From positions 1-56,811 of the forward strand of contig NZ_AJQE01000116.1 of assembly GCF_000261685.1 (NCBI RefSeq): a stretch of DNA of 56,811 bases. Reading direction: 5' to 3'. Every line of letters starts with the position of its first letter. Position 1 is the stretch's first letter. The notes under the pieces were generated by a model. It did no database searches. It was not told the origin of the DNA and worked only from the letters and a program-made list of their open reading frames with translations. Of this stretch, positions 17,864 through 27,457 are shown piece by piece. The stretch comes from Bradyrhizobium genomosp. I (2014). Lineage in GTDB: Bacteria; Pseudomonadota; Alphaproteobacteria; Rhizobiales; Xanthobacteraceae. The position numbers were made by a program, and so were the translations under genes.

Positions 17864-19939
17864 TCACTCCGCTGCGTTCAGCATGTGCCCGGAGGCGAGG
17901 CGCGAACATTCCGCCATCACGGCGGACGCACGCGCGATTGGGTTGGTCAAATAGAAGTCCTCGACCAGGGGCTTGAACGGCGCCTTCTCCGGCGAGCCGC
18001 CCTTCCCCGCCAGCTTCTTGATCTGGTCGGCCGAGCCGGCCTCGATCTGGTCGAGACGGATCAGATGCGGCACCGCCTTGAAGACCGCCTGGCGCAGCGC
18101 GGCCAGCGAGTCGTAGCCGATCTTCTTGCCGAGCGCCTCCGACAATGCGCGGACGATCGCCCAGTCCTCGCGGGCTTCGCCCGGCGGGAACGCGGCGCGG
18201 CCCGTCATCTGCACGCGGCCTTCGGTGTTGACATAGATCGCGGACTTCTCAGTGTAGGCCGCGGCCGGCAGGATCACGTCGGCTCGGTGCGCGCCGCGGT
18301 CGCCGTGGGTGCCGATATAGACGACGAAGGTGCCGTCGGGCGCCTTGATCTCGTCGGCTCCGAGCAGGAACAACAGGTCGAGCGTGCCGAACGTCGTCAT
18401 CTGCGCCGCGTTCAGGCCACCCTGCCCCGCCGTGAAGCCGATATCGAGCGCACCGACGCGCGAGGCGGTCTCGTGCAGCACGCCAAAGCCGTTCCAGCCG
18501 TCCTTCACCGCGCCGACATCGAGCGCGAGCTTGGCAGCGGCCGCGAGGATGGCGGCGCCGTCGTGGCGAGCAGCCGCGCCCGCGCCGACCATGATGATCG
18601 GATGCTTGGCGTTCTTCAGCACGTCCATGAAGGAGTGCTTGCCGGCCGCGAGTTCGCCGAGCGTCTCGGTGCCTGCGCCGAGATGATCGTAGTCGTAGGT
18701 CAGATCGGCCTTGGCGCCGATCACGCCGACCTTGAAGCCGCCGGCACGCCAGCGCTTGCGGATGCGGGCGTTGAACACGGCTGCCTCCTTCCGCGGATTG
18801 GCGCCGATGATGAGCAGCGCGTCGGCCTGCTCGACGCCAGCGAGCGTCGGGTTGAAGAGGTAGGAGCCGCGGCCGAGCGCGGGATCGAAGGCGTCGCCCC
18901 CCTGCACCGCCAGATTGCTCGAGCCGTGCCTGGCGAGCAGATCCTTCAGCGCGAACATCTCCTCGACACCGGCAAGGTCGCCGGCGATCGCGCCGATGCG
19001 CTTGCCGTCGGTGCGCGCCGCCTTGGCGGCAATCGCAGCAAAGGCCTCGGGCCAGCTTGCCGCGCGCAGCTTGCCGGCCTCGCGGATATAGGGCCGGTCG
19101 AGCCGCTGGGTGCGCAGCCCGTCGACGACGTGACGGGTCTTGTCGGAGATCCACTCCTCGTTCACGGCCTCGTTGATGCGCGGCAGAATACGCATCACCT
19201 CACGGCCGCGCGTATCGACGCGGATCGCCGATCCCAGGCCGTCCATGACGTCGATCGACTGGGTCTTGCCGAGCTCCCACGGGCGTGCCGCGAACGCATA
19301 GGGCTTCGAGGTCAGCGCGCCGACCGGGCAGATGTCGACGAGATTGCCCTGCAGTTCCGAGGTCAGCGCGTGCTCGAGATAGGTCGTGATCTCCATGTCC
19401 TCGCCGCGGCCGGTGGCGCCCATCTCGGGGGCGCCGGCAACTTCCGCCGAGAAGCGGACGCAGCGCGTGCACTGGATGCAGCGGTTCATCGAGGTCTTGA
19501 CCAGCGCGCCGAGATATTTGTCCTCGACCGCGCGCTTGTTCTCGGCGAAGCGGCTGGTGTCGACGCCATAGCCCATCGCCTGGTCCTGGAGGTCGCACTC
19601 GCCGCCCTGGTCGCAGATCGGGCAGTCCAGCGGATGGTTGATGAGAAGGAATTCCATCACGCCTTCGCGTGCCTTCTTCACCATCGGCGAACGCGTGGAG
19701 ATTTCCGGCGGCTCGCCCTTGGGGCCCGGACGGCAGTCGCGCACACCCCAGGCGCAGCTCGCGACCGGCTTCGGGCCGCCCTTCACCTCGACGAGGCACA
19801 TCCGGCAATTGCCGGCGATCGACAGCCGCTCGTGATAGCAGAAGCGCGGAATCTCGGCGCCGGCCGCCTCGCATGCCTGAAGCAGCGTGTACTCGGCGGG
19901 GACATCGATCTCTTTGCCGTCGATGATGAGCTTGGTCAT
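17864..19939 (-). CDS. nuoG: NADH-quinone oxidoreductase subunit G
   Basis: A 691-residue iron-sulfur subunit of the NADH module. The N-terminal domain binds N1b (Cys34, 45, 48, 62), N5 (His102, Cys106, 109, 115) and N4 (Cys154, 157, 160, 204). The rest is a molybdopterin-oxidoreductase-like domain without visible cofactor ligands. The N7 cysteines of the enterobacterial protein are not apparent, as expected for an alphaproteobacterial NuoG. An additional cysteine, Cys69 (GVRDCRPG), follows the N1b ligands. ATG 19939 is the first start giving the conserved [12 protein letters not shown]-terminus; the frame upstream overlaps nuoF. Confidence 0.97.
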   Translation of the reverse strand: MTKLIIDGKEIDVPAEYTLLQACEAAGAEIPRFCYHERLSIAGNCRMCLVEVKGGPKPVASCAWGVRDCRPGPKGEPPEISTRSPMVKKAREGVMEFLLINHPLDCPICDQGGECDLQDQAMGYGVDTSRFAENKRAVEDKYLGALVKTSMNRCIQCTRCVRFSAEVAGAPEMGATGRGEDMEITTYLEHALTSELQGNLVDICPVGALTSKPYAFAARPWELGKTQSIDVMDGLGSAIRVDTRGREVMRILPRINEAVNEEWISDKTRHVVDGLRTQRLDRPYIREAGKLRAASWPEAFAAIAAKAARTDGKRIGAIAGDLAGVEEMFALKDLLARHGSSNLAVQGGDAFDPALGRGSYLFNPTLAGVEQADALLIIGANPRKEAAVFNARIRKRWRAGGFKVGVIGAKADLTYDYDHLGAGTETLGELAAGKHSFMDVLKNAKHPIIMVGAGAAARHDGAAILAAAAKLALDVGAVKDGWNGFGVLHETASRVGALDIGFTAGQGGLNAAQMTTFGTLDLLFLLGADEIKAPDGTFVVYIGTHGDRGAHRADVILPAAAYTEKSAIYVNTEGRVQMTGRAAFPPGEAREDWAIVRALSEALGKKIGYDSLAALRQAVFKAVPHLIRLDQIEAGSADQIKKLAGKGGSPEKAPFKPLVEDFYLTNPIARASAVMAECSRLASGHMLNAAE

Positions 19940-19944
19940 TCTTC

Positions 19945-21270
<1,326 letters not shown>

Positions 21271-21285
21271 GTCAGTGCTTTCCGA

Positions 21286-21450
21286 TCAACGATTGGACTG
21301 CTTGTAGGCAAGTCCGGCGGCGCAGATACCAAACGTCAGCGCCCAGAGCAGACTGGATTCCAGCGACGCATTCAGGCTGAAGCGTTGCAGGAGAAAGATG
21401 AAGGCAGCCGCCACGGCGGCATGCATCGCGATGAAGCCCCACTTCTTCAT
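21286..21450 (-). CDS. Two-helix membrane miniprotein between nuoE and nuoF
   Basis: A 54-residue protein with two hydrophobic helices (GFIAMHAAVAAAFIFLLQRF and SSLLWALTFGICAAGLAY) and basic ends, so a probable inner-membrane hairpin. ATG 21450 has GAGGGAAG about 7 bases upstream. An alternative ATG at 21492, inside the nuoE stop (TGATG), would add 14 hydrophilic residues and couple translation. Standard 14-gene nuo operons have nothing here. I do not recognise the family; its position suggests, without proof, a role in complex I assembly or as an accessory subunit. Confidence 0.7.
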   Translation of the reverse strand: MKKWGFIAMHAAVAAAFIFLLQRFSLNASLESSLLWALTFGICAAGLAYKQSNR

Positions 21451-21491
21451 GGCACCGCTTCCCTCTCGTGCCGGCGACGAAAGATCACGCA

Positions 21492-22103
21492 TCAGGTGAT
21501 CTCCTTCAGCGTGGTCGGCCCTGATATCGGCGCCGAGAACTGGCGGCCGTTCTGCGGACCCGGCTTGGGCGGATTGCCCGAAGCGAAGCCGTCGAGCACC
21601 TTGCCGAAGCTCTCCTTGGTCAGGTCCTCATAGGTGTCCTTGCCGATCAGCACCATCGGCGCGTTCACGCAGGCGCCCAGGCACTCCACCTCTTCCCAGC
21701 TGAAATTGCCGTCCTTGGACAGATGGAAGGGCTCATGATGGATGCGGTGCTCGCAGACGTGGATCAGATCCTCGGCGCCGCGCAGGCGGCACGGCGTGGT
21801 GCCGCAGACCTGGACATGGGCCTTCTTGCCGACCGGCGCGAGCTGGAACATCGTGTAGAAGGTCGCGACCTCCAGCACGCGGATATAGGGCATGTCGAGC
21901 ATGTCGGCGATGACGCGGATCGCGGCTTCCGACACCCAGCCCTCGTTCTGCTCCTGCGCCCGCCAGAGGATGGCGATGACGGCGGAGGCCTGGCGGCCGG
22001 CCGGATATTTCGCGATCTGCTGCCTGGCGAATGCGAGGTTCTCCTCCGTGAACGCAAAGCTCGCGGGCTGGACTTCCTTCGGTGCTAATCGGCGAACGGA
22101 CAT
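21492..22103 (-). CDS. nuoE: NADH-quinone oxidoreductase subunit E
   Basis: A 203-residue thioredoxin-like 2Fe-2S subunit (24-kDa type) of the NADH module. Cluster N1a ligands are Cys100, Cys105 (CGTTPC), Cys141 and Cys145 (CLGAC). The helical N-terminal part (residues 20-90) packs on NuoF. ATG 22103 ([10 protein letters not shown]) is preferred to one 39 bases upstream, which would overlap the preceding stop. It follows the FkbM methyltransferase gene by 10 bases. Confidence 0.97.
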   Translation of the reverse strand: MSVRRLAPKEVQPASFAFTEENLAFARQQIAKYPAGRQASAVIAILWRAQEQNEGWVSEAAIRVIADMLDMPYIRVLEVATFYTMFQLAPVGKKAHVQVCGTTPCRLRGAEDLIHVCEHRIHHEPFHLSKDGNFSWEEVECLGACVNAPMVLIGKDTYEDLTKESFGKVLDGFASGNPPKPGPQNGRQFSAPISGPTTLKEIT

Positions 22104-22113
22104 CTCTGATCTC

Positions 22114-23091
22114 TCACTGCATGCGGCGCGCGGTTTTCGCATTCAAGTTCTTGGCATTCATGGCTTCGATCCTGTCCTGCCAGAATGCGCTTGCGGTGCC
22201 GAAAACGTTGTAGCCGACGTGGGTCGAGACCTTGATGCGGTCGAGGATCGACAGCTCGGTCACGGTCTCCATCCGGTTGCTGCGCGGATCGAACACGATC
22301 AGCTTCAGCGGGGTCTGCTCGAGGATGAAGCGCGACACGGCATGAGAGCGGTCGCTGCCGTGCTCCTCGCACATGATGACGCTGTCCGCCTGCAGCAGCC
22401 GGACGCCACCCTTGATCGCCTCGATCTCGACGCCCTCGACATCGAGCTTGATCAGATATTTCCCCGTGCTGGCGATCTTGCCGTCGTCGATCAGATCGTC
22501 GAGCGCAACGACCGGCACGTCCTCACCGCCCACCGACGAATCGCCGGCAATGCTGAAGGCCTCGTGCTTGGTGCCGGACAGCCGCGCGGTGCCGCGGGCC
22601 GCGCCGATGGCGCATTTCAAGGTCTCGAAGCGGCCACCGTTGACCCGCGCATTGTTGGCGAGTTTCGTATAGTTCTGCCCCGACGGCTCGATTGCGATCG
22701 CCTTGTGCGCGCCGAACGGCTTGCTCGACACCAGCACCGACCAGTAGCCGTAATTGGCGCCGCAATCGAGCAGCGTGTAGTCGACGTCGATGGAGTCGGC
22801 GAACAGCAGCTCGAGCTCGTCCTCGTAAATGTAGGAGCGGTTGAGCAGCTTGCTCCAATAGCCGTCGCCGTAGGGAAATTCGAACACGGCGTCCGGATTG
22901 AGCCTGATCGCGATGTTGCGTTCGGGCAGCGTCCTGCGCAGCAAATTGGCGCAGGCGATGTAACCCATGTGCGAGAAGTGGGACGAAATCTTCGATCCCG
23001 TCACCAGCGCCAAGGCAGCCGTCCGCTCCCACAGGCTGGCCCCTTCAAGGGCCCCCGAGGCGCGGTCGAACTGAATTGGCGCCTGCGCCAT
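22114..23091 (-). CDS. FkbM family methyltransferase inside the nuo operon
   Basis: A 325-residue S-adenosylmethionine-dependent methyltransferase. Motif I is [15 protein letters not shown], the acidic loop after it is [10 protein letters not shown], and the FkbM signature [15 protein letters not shown] lies near residue 215. Family members usually O-methylate sugars or small molecules. Its ATG overlaps the last base of the nuoD TGA (TGATG), so translation is coupled, and nuoE follows 10 bases later. It is therefore a genuine operon member between nuoD and nuoE. The substrate is unknown; a link to complex I or quinone chemistry is only suggested by position. Confidence 0.87.
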   Translation of the reverse strand: MAQAPIQFDRASGALEGASLWERTAALALVTGSKISSHFSHMGYIACANLLRRTLPERNIAIRLNPDAVFEFPYGDGYWSKLLNRSYIYEDELELLFADSIDVDYTLLDCGANYGYWSVLVSSKPFGAHKAIAIEPSGQNYTKLANNARVNGGRFETLKCAIGAARGTARLSGTKHEAFSIAGDSSVGGEDVPVVALDDLIDDGKIASTGKYLIKLDVEGVEIEAIKGGVRLLQADSVIMCEEHGSDRSHAVSRFILEQTPLKLIVFDPRSNRMETVTELSILDRIKVSTHVGYNVFGTASAFWQDRIEAMNAKNLNAKTARRMQ

Positions 23092-24287
23092 CACCGATCG
23101 ACCTCTCCGAACACGATGTCGAGCGAGCCGAGGATCGCCGAAACGTCGGCCAGCAGATGGCCGCGACAGATGTGATCCATGGCCTGCAGATGGGCAAAGC
23201 CCGGCGCGCGGATCTTGCACTTGTAGGGCTTGTTGGTGCCGTCGGAGACGAGATAGACGCCGAACTCGCCCTTGGGCGCTTCGACCGCGGCGTAGACTTC
23301 GCCGGCCGGCACGTGAACGCCTTCGGTGTAGAGCTTGAAGTGGTGGATCAGCGCTTCCATCGAGCGCTTCATCTCGCCACGGCGCGGCGGCGCCACCTTG
23401 TTGTCGGCGACGACGACGGGCCCCTTCCCGTCAGGCGCGTTCAGCTTCTCGATGCACTGCTTCATGATGCGAACGGACTGGCGCATCTCTTCCATGCGGA
23501 TCAGGTAGCGGTCGTAGCAGTCGCCGTTCTTGCCGATCGGAATGTCGAAATCCATCTCGGCGTAGCACTCATAGGGCTGCGACTTGCGCAGGTCCCACGC
23601 CGCGCCCGAGCCGCGTACCATCACGCCGGAGAAGCCCCACTCCCAGGCTTCCTTGAGCGGCACCACGCCGATGTCGACGTTGCGCTGCTTGAAGATGCGG
23701 TTGGCGGTAAGCAGGCGGTCGAGGTCGTCCACCACTTTCAGGAACGGATCGCACCAGGCTTCGATGTCGTCGACCAGCTTCTGCGGCAGGTCCTGGTGCA
23801 CGCCGCCGACGCGGAAGAAGGCTGCGTGCATGCGGCTGCCCGAGGCCCGCTCGTAGAACACCATCAGCTTCTCGCGCTCTTCGAAGCCCCACAGCGGCGG
23901 GGTCAGCGCGCCAACGTCCATTGCCTGCGTGGTGACGTTGAGCAGATGCGACAGGATGCGGCCGATCTCGCAATAGAGCACGCGGATCAGCTGGCCGCGG
24001 CGCGGCACCTCGATGCCAAGCAGCCTTTCGGCAGCCAGGCAGAAGGCATGCTCCTGGTTCATCGGCGCGACGTAGTCGAGCCGGTCGAAATAAGGGATCG
24101 CCTGCAGATAGGTCTTCTGCTCGATCAGCTTTTCGGTGCCGCGGTGCAAGAGACCGATATGCGGATCGACGCGCTCGACCACCTCACCATCCAGCTCCAG
24201 CACGAGGCGCAAGACGCCGTGCGCAGCCGGATGCTGCGGGCCGAAATTGATGGTGAAGTTTCTGAGGTTCTCAGGTTGTTCATTCAT
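23091..24287 (-). CDS. nuoD: NADH-quinone oxidoreductase subunit D
   Basis: A 398-residue 49-kDa-type subunit of the quinone-reducing module, related to the large subunit of NiFe hydrogenases. The N-terminal [22 protein letters not shown] carries the His residue that contacts quinone; the C-terminus ([19 protein letters not shown]) is canonical. ATG 24287 gives [11 protein letters not shown], leaving 2 bases to nuoC; an upstream ATG would overlap nuoC. Confidence 0.98.
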   Translation of the reverse strand: MNEQPENLRNFTINFGPQHPAAHGVLRLVLELDGEVVERVDPHIGLLHRGTEKLIEQKTYLQAIPYFDRLDYVAPMNQEHAFCLAAERLLGIEVPRRGQLIRVLYCEIGRILSHLLNVTTQAMDVGALTPPLWGFEEREKLMVFYERASGSRMHAAFFRVGGVHQDLPQKLVDDIEAWCDPFLKVVDDLDRLLTANRIFKQRNVDIGVVPLKEAWEWGFSGVMVRGSGAAWDLRKSQPYECYAEMDFDIPIGKNGDCYDRYLIRMEEMRQSVRIMKQCIEKLNAPDGKGPVVVADNKVAPPRRGEMKRSMEALIHHFKLYTEGVHVPAGEVYAAVEAPKGEFGVYLVSDGTNKPYKCKIRAPGFAHLQAMDHICRGHLLADVSAILGSLDIVFGEVDR

Positions 24288-24289
24288 GA

Positions 24290-24901
24290 TCAGACCTTCG
24301 GCCCCGCCTTTTCGTCGCCAGGCAGCGGATAGTCCGCACCCTCCCACGGCGACAAGAAATCGAACTTGCGGAATTCCTGGTTTAGCCGCACGGGCTCGTA
24401 GACCACGCGCTTCTCCTGGTCGTCGTAGCGGACCTCGACGAAACCGGTCGTCGGGAAGTCTTTGCGCAACGGATGGCCCTCGAAGCCGTAGTCGGTAAGG
24501 AGGCGGCGCATGTCGGGATGACCGACGAAGAACACGCCATAGAGATCGTAGGCTTCGCGCTCGAACCAGTCGGCACCCGGGAATACGTCGATCAGCGAGG
24601 GCACCTGCGTGGTCTCGTCCGCCTGGGCCCGGAGCCGGATCCGCGTGTTCAGCGTCGGCGACAGGAAGTGATAGATCACGTCGAAACGCTTCTCGCGATC
24701 CGGGTAGTCCACCGCCGTGATGTCGGTGATGTTGACGAAACGGCAGTTCGGGTCATCGCGGAGGTACTTGACCACCTCGACGATCTTGGCGGCCTCGACA
24801 TCCACGGTGAGCTGGTTGAAGGCCACCGAATGACCGGTGGCGGCGCCCGGAAGCGCGCTAACGATCGTCTGCCCCAGGGCGTCGAGCTTGGCGTCGTCCA
24901 T
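24290..24901 (-). CDS. nuoC: NADH-quinone oxidoreductase subunit C
   Basis: A 203-residue 30-kDa-type subunit. The signature ERDAYDL-like motif is seen as [19 protein letters not shown], followed by [19 protein letters not shown]. It is a separate gene, not fused to nuoD as in enterobacteria. ATG 24901 ([11 protein letters not shown]) is chosen; frame upstream overlaps nuoB in another frame. It forms the hydrophilic stalk with NuoD and NuoB. Confidence 0.97.
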   Translation of the reverse strand: MDDAKLDALGQTIVSALPGAATGHSVAFNQLTVDVEAAKIVEVVKYLRDDPNCRFVNITDITAVDYPDREKRFDVIYHFLSPTLNTRIRLRAQADETTQVPSLIDVFPGADWFEREAYDLYGVFFVGHPDMRRLLTDYGFEGHPLRKDFPTTGFVEVRYDDQEKRVVYEPVRLNQEFRKFDFLSPWEGADYPLPGDEKAGPKV

Positions 24902-24912
24902 GACGTAAAACC

Positions 24913-25500
24913 TTAGCGTTCGATGGTGCCGGTGCGCCGGATCTTCTTCTGCAGCAGCAGCACGCCGTAGAGCAGCGCTTCCGCCGTGGGCGGACAGCCC
25001 GGCACGTAGATGTCGATCGGCACGATGCGGTCGCAACCGCGCACGACCGAGTAGGAATAGTGGTAGTAGCCGCCGCCATTGGCGCAGGAGCCCATCGAGA
25101 TGACGTAGCGCGGCTCGGGCATCTGGTCGTAGACCTTGCGCAGCGCCGGGGCCATCTTGTTGGTCAGGGTTCCCGCGACGATCATCACGTCGGACTGGCG
25201 CGGCGAGGCACGCGGCGCGAAGCCGAAGCGCTCGACGTCGTAGCGCGGCATCGACACCTGCATCATCTCCACCGCGCAGCAGGCGAGACCGAAGGTCATC
25301 CACATCAGGGAGCCGGTGCGCGCCCAGGTGATGAGATCGTCGGTCGCGGCCACGAAGAAGCCCTTGTCGGACAGCTCCGAATTGACCTCGAGGAAGAACG
25401 GATCATTGGCCCCGACCGGCTTGCCGGTCGACGGATCGAGGATGCCCTTGGGGGCCGGCGCGACAACCGGACCGGCGGACGGTGCAGGGTTCAATCCCAT
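24913..25500 (-). CDS. nuoB: NADH-quinone oxidoreductase subunit B
   Basis: A 195-residue PSST-type subunit that holds the terminal cluster N2, from which quinone is reduced. Ligands are the tandem Cys74-Cys75 ([10 protein letters not shown]), Cys139 (MGSCANGGG) and Cys169 (VPGCPP). The N-terminal 30 residues are Pro/Ala-rich. ATG 25500 overlaps the end of nuoA by 10 bases. Confidence 0.98.
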   Translation of the reverse strand: MGLNPAPSAGPVVAPAPKGILDPSTGKPVGANDPFFLEVNSELSDKGFFVAATDDLITWARTGSLMWMTFGLACCAVEMMQVSMPRYDVERFGFAPRASPRQSDVMIVAGTLTNKMAPALRKVYDQMPEPRYVISMGSCANGGGYYHYSYSVVRGCDRIVPIDIYVPGCPPTAEALLYGVLLLQKKIRRTGTIER

Positions 25501-25856
25501 TCGAGTGCTCCCTTCTTCCATTCATAGGCGAACCCGACCGTCAGCACGGCGAGGAACACCACCATGGACCAGAAGCCGGTCGCGCCAAGCTTGCCGAACG
25601 CCACCGCCCAGGGAAACAGGAACGCCACCTCGAGGTCGAAGATGATGAAGAGGATGGCGACCAGATAGAAACGGACGTCGAACTTCATGCGAGCGTCGTC
25701 GAAGGCGTTGAAACCGCACTCATACGCCGACAGCTTCTCCGGGTCCGGCTGCTGGAACGCCACGATGAAGGGCGCGACCAGCAGCACGAGGCCAATCAGG
25801 CCAGCTACCCCAATAAAGACGACGAGTGGAAGATAGTTCTGTAGAATGCCGCTCAT
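25491..25856 (-). CDS. nuoA: NADH-quinone oxidoreductase subunit A
   Basis: A 121-residue, three-helix membrane subunit. The loop [23 protein letters not shown] holds the conserved cysteine that lines the quinone tunnel in the deactive state. It is the first gene of the nuo operon; ATG 25856 gives the usual [11 protein letters not shown] start. The promoter should lie in 25857-26056, in which I could not identify a convincing -35/-10 pair. Confidence 0.97.
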   Translation of the reverse strand: MSGILQNYLPLVVFIGVAGLIGLVLLVAPFIVAFQQPDPEKLSAYECGFNAFDDARMKFDVRFYLVAILFIIFDLEVAFLFPWAVAFGKLGATGFWSMVVFLAVLTVGFAYEWKKGALEWD

Positions 25857-26056
25857 TGACGAGCCCTTTTTCCCGCAGCCTCGGGACAGCCACGGATTCG
25901 TCCGATTTGGAATTATTCTGAGCCTTAGCGCAGTGCACCAATGGGCGCAAGACACGCTCTTTTCAGGCCCTTTGCCGCTCCCAGAACGGTGGAAATCCCG
26001 GAATCACCCCGCGCTGGTATGGAGCAGATCAGCTGACCCAGCAAGGGCGATCCCGA

Positions 26057-26299
26057 TCAGTCCAGGCGCGCTCGGCCGTGACGTCCGCTGTTGGGAAGCC
26101 GCACTTTATCTAGGCTGAGGCGCAGCAAAGTCCAGATTACGACCAGGACAGGCGCTCCCACCGTCACCCAGGCGACATATTGGCCGGCCTTGCCCCAGAG
26201 CAACGCGGCCAGCAAGCCGGTGATGGTCGCAGCCGAGAGCAGGATAGGTGCGGCAAAGACACGTATCCACAGCCGCGAGCGGTCGGGCGAGCCATGCAT
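26057..26299 (-). CDS. Small two-helix membrane protein of an iron-uptake operon
   Basis: An 80-residue protein with two membrane helices (VFAAPILLSAATITGLLAALLW, residues 14-35, and YVAWVTVGAPVLVVIWTLLRL, residues 41-61). Its ATG overlaps the last base of the PepSY gene stop (TGATG), so it is translationally coupled. Small membrane proteins are often found with PepSY proteins and siderophore receptors, where they are thought to aid ferrisiderophore reduction or transport. The exact role is unknown. Confidence 0.72.
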   Translation of the reverse strand: MHGSPDRSRLWIRVFAAPILLSAATITGLLAALLWGKAGQYVAWVTVGAPVLVVIWTLLRLSLDKVRLPNSGRHGRARLD

Positions 26300-27435
26300 C
26301 ACGACGGGACCGGGGCTCGTCTGGCGAATGCGTCGGCGCGGGCGGAGGTTCGCTTCCGCCACCGCGCCAGCCAAAGATAGAGGCCGCTGCCGATCACGAC
26401 GATCGTGAGCACGTCGAGCGCGGCCCAGATCACCTTGAGCGGCATGCCGCCGTAGTCGCCGAAATGCAGCGGCTGCGAGATCAACAGGGCCTGGAGATAG
26501 AGCGGCAGTGCCCTGCTGTCGGCCACCTCCCCGCTTTCGCCATCCAGGAGGACAGGTTTGAGCAGCCGCGCCGTCAGCGCCGTGTCGCCGCGCATGAAGG
26601 CGGCAAAGTGATGCGAGGAGGTGAATGGGGTGCCCGGGAATGCGATGAAGGCGACGTCCATGCCGGGTGCCGCCCTCTTCGCGCGCACGACCACATCGTC
26701 GAGCGAGGCCAGGTGAACGGGCGGCGGCTTGCCGGCATAGGGCGCGACCATGCTGGCGAGCTCCGTCGCCTTCCACTGGTTCAGCATCAACTCGGCCCAG
26801 GTGTTGACGACGCCGGTCAGTCCGACCACCAGCGCCCAGGCCACCGTCACCACCCCGATCAGATTGTGCCAGTCGAGCCAGCGCACGCGACGGGACGCAT
26901 GATCGCGGATGGTGGCAAAGCGCAGGCGGCGCGTGAACGGCCAATACAGCACCACGCCCGAGACGATGGCGACGGCAAAGAGCAGCCCCATCGCACCGAG
27001 AAACAATTTTCCGGCCTGGCCAGCGAACATGTCGGTGTGCAGCTTGAGCACGATCAGCATCGGCCCGACGCCGACCGCCCCGAGCAGTTTTGCCGAGACC
27101 GCGTCGAAGGCCCGCACCGTCGCATTGTCGGGCAGCCCGTCACGCGCGTCGTTGGTGAAGGCCATCACGATCCCGGGCTCGTCCCTGTCCCAGGAGATAT
27201 ATTGCATGACCCGGCCGGGATCGGCGGCGAGCGCGGCGTCGGCGACGGCTTGTGGCGTCGCGCGCGCCGCGCTCGCATGAGCTTCGGGCTGGGGGGCATA
27301 GCCCAGGAGCTCATCGATCTCGTGATGGAAGACCAGCGGCAGGCCGGTCAGGCAGAGCAGCAGCAGGAACACGGTCGAGACCAGGCTGGTCCAGGTATGG
27401 ACCACGGACCAGAGCCTGACCGTGCGCGCCTTCAC
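26299..27435 (-). CDS. PepSY domain membrane protein (putative ferrisiderophore reductase)
   Basis: A 378-residue PepSY-associated transmembrane protein with four hydrophobic helices: residues about 14-35 (STVFLLLLCLTGLPLVFHHE), 145-168, 195-216 and 338-360. Conserved His residues sit at helix ends (VFHHEIDE, LKLHTDMFAG, LDWHNLIG, QPLHFGDYGG), the pattern proposed for haem binding in FpvG-like ferrisiderophore reductases. It lies 22 bases downstream of the siderophore receptor gene, so it probably reduces or processes iron from the imported chelate at the inner membrane. Confidence 0.88.
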   Translation of the reverse strand: MKARTVRLWSVVHTWTSLVSTVFLLLLCLTGLPLVFHHEIDELLGYAPQPEAHASAARATPQAVADAALAADPGRVMQYISWDRDEPGIVMAFTNDARDGLPDNATVRAFDAVSAKLLGAVGVGPMLIVLKLHTDMFAGQAGKLFLGAMGLLFAVAIVSGVVLYWPFTRRLRFATIRDHASRRVRWLDWHNLIGVVTVAWALVVGLTGVVNTWAELMLNQWKATELASMVAPYAGKPPPVHLASLDDVVVRAKRAAPGMDVAFIAFPGTPFTSSHHFAAFMRGDTALTARLLKPVLLDGESGEVADSRALPLYLQALLISQPLHFGDYGGMPLKVIWAALDVLTIVVIGSGLYLWLARWRKRTSARADAFARRAPVPS

Positions 27436-27457
27436 GACCGCCTCCCCTCGCCTGCGC

